Shown: positions 58,917-64,000 of the stretch, piece after piece | How positions within the stretch are numbered: the stretch's first letter is position 1 | How the letters are laid out: each line of letters starts with the position of its first letter | DNA from: Streptomyces massasporeus | Lineage (GTDB): Bacteria; Actinomycetota; Actinomycetes; Streptomycetales; Streptomycetaceae | NCBI RefSeq assembly: GCF_014648995.1 | Contig: NZ_BMSE01000010.1 | Location: 1-64,000 of the forward strand | Length of the DNA stretch: 64,000 nucleotides | Direction: 5' to 3' | Position numbers and translations under genes: made by a program | Notes under the pieces: generated by a model | What the model saw: the letters and a program-made list of their open reading frames with translations, nothing else | Told to the model about the DNA's origin: nothing | The model's database searches: none

Positions 58917-61445
58917 GTGGACGACTACGCGGGTCGGGTGCTGGCCGACCGCTACCGCCTGCCACTGCCGCCGTCCGACGAGTACGAACTCACCGAGACC
59001 CGGGCCTTCGACACCTACAGCGGACAGGAAGTCCTGGTTCGGCAGGTGCCGTTGCCCGAGGTGGTCGAGGCCGAGGTCCTCGACGCGGAGGGGCTGCCCG
59101 ACGGCTTCACGGCACGTGACGGTGGTACCCGGCGGTCCGGCACCCGGGCGGGCGCGGGCACCCGGCGGCCCGCGGATCCGGTGGTGCGACGTGCGGTGGA
59201 GGCGGCGCAGGCCGCTGCGGCGATTCCCGACCACCCCCGACTCGACCAGGTCTTCGACGTGTTCGCCGAGGGCGGTTCGCTGTGGATCGTCAGCGAGCTG
59301 GTGGCCGCGCGCCCGCTGGCCGCGCTGCTCACCGAGAAGCCGCTGACGCCGTATCGCGCGGCCGAGGTGGCTTCCGACGTCCTGATGGCCCTTCGCGTGC
59401 TGCACGCGCACGGCTGGGTACACCGGAACATCACCGCACGGACGGTGCTCGTCTGCGACGACGGCCGGGTGATGCTGACCGGGCTGGCGGTGGGCGCGGC
59501 CGAAGAGGCGCTGTGCGGGTACGACCCGGTGCCCGAACCGCCCTTCGAGGGGTCAGGGCAGGAGTCAGGGCAGGAGCCGGGGTCGCAGGGCGGCGGTGCC
59601 GGGCGGGCCCGTGGCGTCGGCGGCCCGGGGGGTTCCGGGCCGGGCGGTGGCGCCGGCGGCGCCGGTGATCCCGAGGCGGCGCGGCGCGCGGCCATAGAGG
59701 CCCGGGAGGCCAGGGGACTGCCCTCGGCCGGGGGCGAGAGCGCGGGCGGCGGTTCGGTCGTACCGGTGCGTGGGCCGGTGGAGGGCAGCGGGGACCCGCG
59801 GGCGGCGCGTGCAGGAGCGATCGCGGCCTACCGGGCCGGTGCCCGGGCCGCCGCACGGGTGCAGGAGGCACAGCAGGGCGGGCGGGCCGCACTGCCCGGA
59901 GCCCGCACCGACCCGGACGCCGGCGCCAACGGTTCGGCGCAGTCGCCGTACATCCCCGGACAGGGCACTGCCCCCGGGGCCGTACCGCCCGGGCGGATCG
60001 CCGACCCCTACGGCGTGGGCGGCCATCCACGGACGACGGCCTGGCACGGTGCGTCGCCCCGCGGCACGACCGGCGGGGCGACGGCGGCGCAGGGCCGCGA
60101 GCAGGCGGCGCTCCCCCCGGCCCCGGACACCGCGGCCCACGGCGAGCCCACCCGGTGGGACGACCTGGTCGCCGACACCCCCGCACCCCGGCGCGGTCCG
60201 GCCACGGCGCTGGCCGCCGAGCGGGCCCGGCAGGCGCGGATGGCCGTGGTCGGGCCCGTGACCGAGCGCTGGGCGCCCGAGCAGGCGGGGCCGGTGCACG
60301 AGAACTGGCAGCTGGCCGCGCCGATCGGTCCCGCGACCGACCTGTGGGCGCTCGGCGCGCTGCTCTTCAGGGCCGTGCAGGGGCATGCGCCCTACCCGGA
60401 GGAGTCGACGGCCGAGCTGGTGCAGATGGTGTGCGCCGAGCCGCCCGCGTACGCCGAGGAGTGCGGGCCGCTGCGGCCAGTCGTGGAGTCGCTGCTGCGT
60501 CAGGACCCGACCGAGCGCCTCGACTTCGAGGAGGTGCGCGGCTGGCTGCGCTCGCTGGTGCGCTCGGCGCCCGAGCCGGAGGCCGGGGTGCACGTGGTCG
60601 CCGCGCCGCCCGTCGACGCCAGGCGGCTGCCCGTCGTACGGCGCCGGGGCGAGCTCGTGCGCCGGCGGAAGGCCGGGTTGCCCGCGCACCACGGGCGGCA
60701 CAAGCGGGCCAAGCAGGAGTCCGGTTCGCCGCGCCGTCTGGGCCGTACCCTGCTCGTACTGGTCCTGCTCGCGATGGCCGCGGCGATCGCCTACGCCATG
60801 CTCTTCATGCCCAAGGCGAAGAACGAGGGCGCGGACGGAGCCGACCGCACCGGAGCCGCCGGTGAAGTCAGTCAGGCGCCCGAGCCGGACGCCAGCAGCG
60901 AGCCCCGGCCCGACCAGACCGCGCCCGGCCCGGAGAAGAGCCCGTCGTCGTCGGCCGGCACCACCGAAACCCAGACCACCGGCCCGGACGTCGCCGACGG
61001 CTTCACCTTGCGCAAGGACTCGGCGGGCTTCCAGGTCGCCGTCGCCAAGGGCTGGGACCGCACTCCACGCAACGGCAGCGGCCAGGTCGTCTACTCCAAG
61101 GGCGACTTCGAGCTCATCGTCGTCGCGGGCCGGGACAGCGCGTCGTCGTACGGCAGTGATCCGATGGCCTACCAGCGGGAGCGGGAGCGCGAGTTGCAGC
61201 CGTACCGCGACTCCAGCTGGGCCACCTCCACCGGGCTGAAGACGATCGAGGTGGGCGGACGGACCATGGCCGAGGGGCAGTTCACCTGGACCGGCGGCGA
61301 CGGGGGCGAGCTGTACGTGCGCAACCTGGCGATGCTGGTCGAGGGGCGCTACCACGTGGTCCAGGTGCGCGGCCCGGAATCCGAACGGGACGAGGTGACG
61401 CGGCTGTACGAGCAGGCGGCGGCGACGTACAAGGCCACGGGATGA
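58917..61445 (+). CDS. Membrane pseudokinase with huge activation-segment insert
   Basis: 842 residues from the GTG at 58917, close after GGAGG (GTG at 58887 is an alternative). The kinase fold is recognisable but catalytically dead: no glycine loop (YRLPLPPSDEYELTETRAFD), Arg42 in place of the ATP lysine (VLVRQVP), Asn171 in place of the HRD aspartate (VHRNITARTVLV), and Thr-Gly-Leu (188-190) in place of DFG. The APE motif (WAPEQ, 452-456) lies about 265 residues later, beyond a Gly/Ala/Arg/Pro-rich insert. The C-lobe resumes with TDLWALGALLFRAVQGHAPY. Membrane segment about 612-634, then an extracellular domain starting GFQVAVAKGWDRTP. Confidence 0.9.
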   Translation: MDDYAGRVLADRYRLPLPPSDEYELTETRAFDTYSGQEVLVRQVPLPEVVEAEVLDAEGLPDGFTARDGGTRRSGTRAGAGTRRPADPVVRRAVEAAQAAAAIPDHPRLDQVFDVFAEGGSLWIVSELVAARPLAALLTEKPLTPYRAAEVASDVLMALRVLHAHGWVHRNITARTVLVCDDGRVMLTGLAVGAAEEALCGYDPVPEPPFEGSGQESGQEPGSQGGGAGRARGVGGPGGSGPGGGAGGAGDPEAARRAAIEAREARGLPSAGGESAGGGSVVPVRGPVEGSGDPRAARAGAIAAYRAGARAAARVQEAQQGGRAALPGARTDPDAGANGSAQSPYIPGQGTAPGAVPPGRIADPYGVGGHPRTTAWHGASPRGTTGGATAAQGREQAALPPAPDTAAHGEPTRWDDLVADTPAPRRGPATALAAERARQARMAVVGPVTERWAPEQAGPVHENWQLAAPIGPATDLWALGALLFRAVQGHAPYPEESTAELVQMVCAEPPAYAEECGPLRPVVESLLRQDPTERLDFEEVRGWLRSLVRSAPEPEAGVHVVAAPPVDARRLPVVRRRGELVRRRKAGLPAHHGRHKRAKQESGSPRRLGRTLLVLVLLAMAAAIAYAMLFMPKAKNEGADGADRTGAAGEVSQAPEPDASSEPRPDQTAPGPEKSPSSSAGTTETQTTGPDVADGFTLRKDSAGFQVAVAKGWDRTPRNGSGQVVYSKGDFELIVVAGRDSASSYGSDPMAYQRERERELQPYRDSSWATSTGLKTIEVGGRTMAEGQFTWTGGDGGELYVRNLAMLVEGRYHVVQVRGPESERDEVTRLYEQAAATYKATG

Positions 61446-61603
61446 GCGACCGGCGCGCCGCCTGTACGCCGCAGTTCACACTCTGGTTGCCTCACGTCCC
61501 GGCAGGCGACAACCGTCACAGTGCGGTCACCGTGGTACCCCGCTTGTTCCCTGGTTGAGGGCGGGTCCTTACGCTGACCCTGTCAAGACCATTGCGGGGC
61601 AAC

Positions 61604-63325
61604 GTGAATCAGATGCAGGGCCTGCTCGTCGCGGGCCGCTACCGGCTGGCCGAATCCATCGGCAGTGGCGGCATGGGCCGGGTCTGGCGTGCGCATGACG
61701 AGGTGCTGCACCGGTCCGTCGCCATCAAGGAGTTGACGGCCGCCCTCTACGTCTCGGAGAGCGAGCAGGCGATCCTGCTGGCGCGCACCCGGGCGGAGGC
61801 CAGGGCGGCGGCGCGCATCAACCACTCCGCGGTCGTCACGGTGCACGACGTGCTGGAGCACGACGGCCGCCCGTGGATCGTGATGGAGCTGGTCGAGGGC
61901 CGCTCCCTGGCCGACGCGGTCAAGGAGGAGGGGCGCGTCGAGCCGCGCGAGGCGGCGCGCATCGGCCTCTGGGTGCTGCGGGCCCTGCGTGCCGCGCACA
62001 CCGCCGGCGTCCTGCACCGCGACATCAAGCCGGGCAACGTCCTCCTCGCACACGACGGACGCGTACTGCTCACGGACTTCGGCATCGCCCAGATCGAGGG
62101 CGACACGACCATCACGCGCACCGGAGAGGTCGTCGGGTCGGTCGACTACCTGGCGCCCGAGCGGGTACGCGGCCACGACCCGGGACCGTCCTCCGACCTG
62201 TGGGCCCTGGGCGCGACGCTCTACACAGCGGTCGAGGGCCGGTCGCCGTTCCGCCGCACCACGCCGCTGACCACCATGCAGGCCGTGGTGGAGGAGGAGG
62301 CCGCCGAGCTCCAGCACGCCGGTCCGCTCACGCCCGTCATCATCTCCCTGCTGCGCAAGGACCCGAGCACCCGGCCCGACGCGTCCGAGGCGGAGCAGAT
62401 GCTCGCCGAGGCGGCGGAAGGGCGGCGGCCGAACGGGGCGCAGGCGTACGTGCCCACGCAGTACGGCGGGGCGACGCCGTACCGGGACTCCCACAGTGGC
62501 ACGGGGACGGCCGCCACCGGCACCTCCGGCACCGGCCCCGTCGGCACCGGCTCGGGTTCGCACACCCGGACACCGCTCCCGCCGCTGGCCGGCACCCCGG
62601 CCACCGGGACGTCCACGGCCGGCACTCCGCCGTACGGCCCTACCGGCTCCACCACGATCGGCCCGGCGGCTACGGGCCCGCAGCCGGCCGGTACGGGCAG
62701 GCGCCGCAGGCTGCGCACCCTCGCCCTGGTCGTCGCGCTCGCGGCCGTCATCGGCGGGGGTACGGCCGTGGTGCTCCAGCAGTGGCACCAGAACCGGCAG
62801 GGCGACTCCGGCACGTCGGTCTCGACGACGGAGGGGCCGGGGGGATCGGTTCCGGACAGCTGGATCCGCTACGACGACCCGGCCGGGTTCAGCCTCTACC
62901 TGCCGAAGGGGTGGAAGCGCACGCCCTTCGGCCCGCAGGGCGAGCTCAAGCAGATCGACTACTCACCGGACGACGGACGGCACTTCGTCCGGATCGCCGT
63001 CGACACATCACCGGACTTCGCCGACGCCAAGTCCCACCAGGAGGATCTGGAGCAGCAGGTCCAGAGGCTGGTCGACTACAAGCGGGTGACCATGGAGGAG
63101 AACATCTACCGGGACCGGAAGGGCTCGCTGTGGGAGTACACCTGGACGGCACTGGCCAAGGACCCGCCCTACGTCGCCGGGCCGCGCCACGCCATCGAGG
63201 AGACGTACTTCTCGCGGGACGGTGTCGAGTACGCGATCTACATGTCCACACCGCAGAAGGACTGGGCGAAGACGAGTAAGCAGTTCACATGGGTGCTGCA
63301 GGGCTGGCGGGAGAAGACCTCCTGA
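61604..63325 (+). CDS. Ser/Thr protein kinase 3 with extracellular domain
   Basis: 573 residues from the GTG at 61604 (a TTG at 61592 and an ATG at 61613 are in frame). Kinase domain about 10-275: GSGGMGRVW, VAIKEL, HRDIKPGNVLL, DFGIAQ, APERVRGHDPGPSSDLWALG. A Gly/Thr-rich linker (about 285-365), one membrane segment (about 370-388) and an extracellular domain from FSLYLPKGWKRTPFG to the end. All catalytic residues are present, unlike its upstream neighbour. Confidence 0.95.
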   Translation: MNQMQGLLVAGRYRLAESIGSGGMGRVWRAHDEVLHRSVAIKELTAALYVSESEQAILLARTRAEARAAARINHSAVVTVHDVLEHDGRPWIVMELVEGRSLADAVKEEGRVEPREAARIGLWVLRALRAAHTAGVLHRDIKPGNVLLAHDGRVLLTDFGIAQIEGDTTITRTGEVVGSVDYLAPERVRGHDPGPSSDLWALGATLYTAVEGRSPFRRTTPLTTMQAVVEEEAAELQHAGPLTPVIISLLRKDPSTRPDASEAEQMLAEAAEGRRPNGAQAYVPTQYGGATPYRDSHSGTGTAATGTSGTGPVGTGSGSHTRTPLPPLAGTPATGTSTAGTPPYGPTGSTTIGPAATGPQPAGTGRRRRLRTLALVVALAAVIGGGTAVVLQQWHQNRQGDSGTSVSTTEGPGGSVPDSWIRYDDPAGFSLYLPKGWKRTPFGPQGELKQIDYSPDDGRHFVRIAVDTSPDFADAKSHQEDLEQQVQRLVDYKRVTMEENIYRDRKGSLWEYTWTALAKDPPYVAGPRHAIEETYFSRDGVEYAIYMSTPQKDWAKTSKQFTWVLQGWREKTS

Positions 63326-63426
63326 GGCGGGGCCACTTCTGACGTAGGCCGACGGGGGCTGTCTGTTTCGGCCACCCGCACCTCGCCGCCCCGGAGCGCT
63401 TCCGTCCGTTGGGGCATGATTGCCGC

Positions 63427-64000
63427 ATGGGGACCGAGGGGCACAACAGGCGTGTCATCGCGGGCCGGTACCGGCTCGAGGAGAAACTCGGGCGCGGTGG
63501 CATGGGTGTGGTCTGGCGGGCCACCGACCAGTTGCTCGGTCGGAGCGTGGCGGTCAAGGAGCTCCCCTACGACCCGACACTCTCCGCGGCGCAGGCGCGC
63601 CGGCAGCGGGACCGTACGCTGCGCGAGGCCCGGGCCGTCGCCCAGCTGAGCCACCCGCACATCATCGTCGTCCACGACGTCGTCGAGGACGAACGCCCCT
63701 ACATCGTCATGGAGCTGATCGAGGGCGGCTCGCTCGCCGACCGGCTCGCCCACCGGGGTCCCGTCGACGCCGCCGAAGCGGCCCGCATCGGCATCGCCCT
63801 GCTCGGTGCGCTGGGCGCCGCGCACGCGGCCGGGGTGTTGCACCGCGACCTCAAGCCGGACAACGTGCTGCTGGAGACAGGCACCGACCGGGTCGTCCTC
63901 ACCGACTTCGGCATCGCCCAGGTCGCGGGCACCCCCACACTCACCGAGAACGGGTCCTTCGTCGGCTCGCCCGAGTACACCGCGCCCGAGCGGATGTCGG
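63427..64000 (+). CDS. Ser/Thr protein kinase 4, partial
   Basis: The first 191 residues, cut by the window end. ATG at 63427. The glycine loop LGRGGMGVVW, VAVKELPYDPTLS, HRDLKPDNVLLETG, DFGIAQVAG and the start of the activation segment (GSPEYTAPERMS) are intact, so this part is an active-type kinase. Whether it has a membrane segment and an outer domain like the others cannot be seen. Confidence 0.94.
   Translation, partial: MGTEGHNRRVIAGRYRLEEKLGRGGMGVVWRATDQLLGRSVAVKELPYDPTLSAAQARRQRDRTLREARAVAQLSHPHIIVVHDVVEDERPYIVMELIEGGSLADRLAHRGPVDAAEAARIGIALLGALGAAHAAGVLHRDLKPDNVLLETGTDRVVLTDFGIAQVAGTPTLTENGSFVGSPEYTAPERMS

Noticed and set aside
55494..59423. A minus-strand frame of 1309 codons
   Set aside because: Only the last 347 codons (from 56537) encode a recognisable protein with signal peptide and ribosome site; the rest is antisense to kinase genes.
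1..64000. CRISPR arrays, tRNA or rRNA genes, intact insertion sequences or a prophage
   Set aside because: No regularly spaced identical repeats with unique spacers, no cloverleaf-like sequence, no transposase or phage structural motifs were seen by reading; a tRNAscan or ISfinder run would be decisive.

Overview
The window is high-GC actinobacterial chromosome and is almost certainly from a Streptomyces. Codon third positions are nearly all G or C, GTG starts are common, and gene pairs often overlap at ATGA or GTGA. The gene order (rpoA-rplQ-truA ... rplM-rpsI-glmM ... coaA ... glmS ... acpS-nnrD-alr ... tsaE-tsaB-rimI-tsaD ... groES-groEL1 ... whiD-bldM-shbA-guaB-guaB3 ... glpD ... tandem Ser/Thr kinases) is the core-chromosome order I know from streptomycetes. 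I saw no tRNA, rRNA, CRISPR array or intact insertion sequence.

Layout. 1-6.3 kb: end of the alpha operon (rpoA, rplQ, truA), two hypothetical genes, rplM-rpsI and glmM, with three copies of a dispersed repeat in the gaps. 6.3-13.0 kb: a DUF389 membrane protein, pantothenate kinase, a DrrAB-type ABC exporter, a hypothetical protein and glmS. 13.0-19.1 kb: a small secreted SH3-like protein, acpS, a small membrane protein behind a palindrome, a secreted beta-helix protein with a TTA codon, nnrD, a 750-base repeat field, and alr. 19.2-24.5 kb: a hydrolase and the t6A tRNA-modification genes tsaE, tsaB and tsaD with rimI, split by two short accessory genes. 24.5-28.2 kb: a GH3 glycosidase, a divergent LacI regulator, and the remnant of a cellulose-binding-module gene; both promoter regions carry CGAA-N3-TTCG operators.

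28.3-36.8 kb: an LCP cell-wall protein, a DGPF protein with an ECF42-type sigma factor, a methyltransferase, twin polysaccharide deacetylases, a 35-base tandem repeat, two CIRCE elements, and groES-groEL1. 36.9-43.4 kb is the least conserved stretch. It holds a Gly/Asp-tailed protein, a frameshifted anti-sigma-like ATPase, a nuclease-like protein, a broken reading frame, a TPR-like protein, a truncated XRE regulator, a lipoprotein and a secreted amidase. 43.4-46.7 kb: a SnoaL-like protein, an SDR, a MOSC protein and a LysR regulator.

46.8-55.3 kb is developmental and housekeeping: whiD, bldM (with a near-perfect sigma-BldN promoter), a sigma factor that looks like ShbA, guaB, a guaB-like gene without the catalytic cysteine, a nucleotide-sugar dehydrogenase with a Cys-to-Ser change at the active site, and glpD. 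55.5-64 kb: a secreted serine hydrolase, then four consecutive eukaryotic-type kinase genes. The second of these is a pseudokinase with an enormous insert in the activation segment. The three complete ones have similar extracellular C-terminal domains, which suggests a set of paralogous membrane receptors. The fourth runs off the window end.
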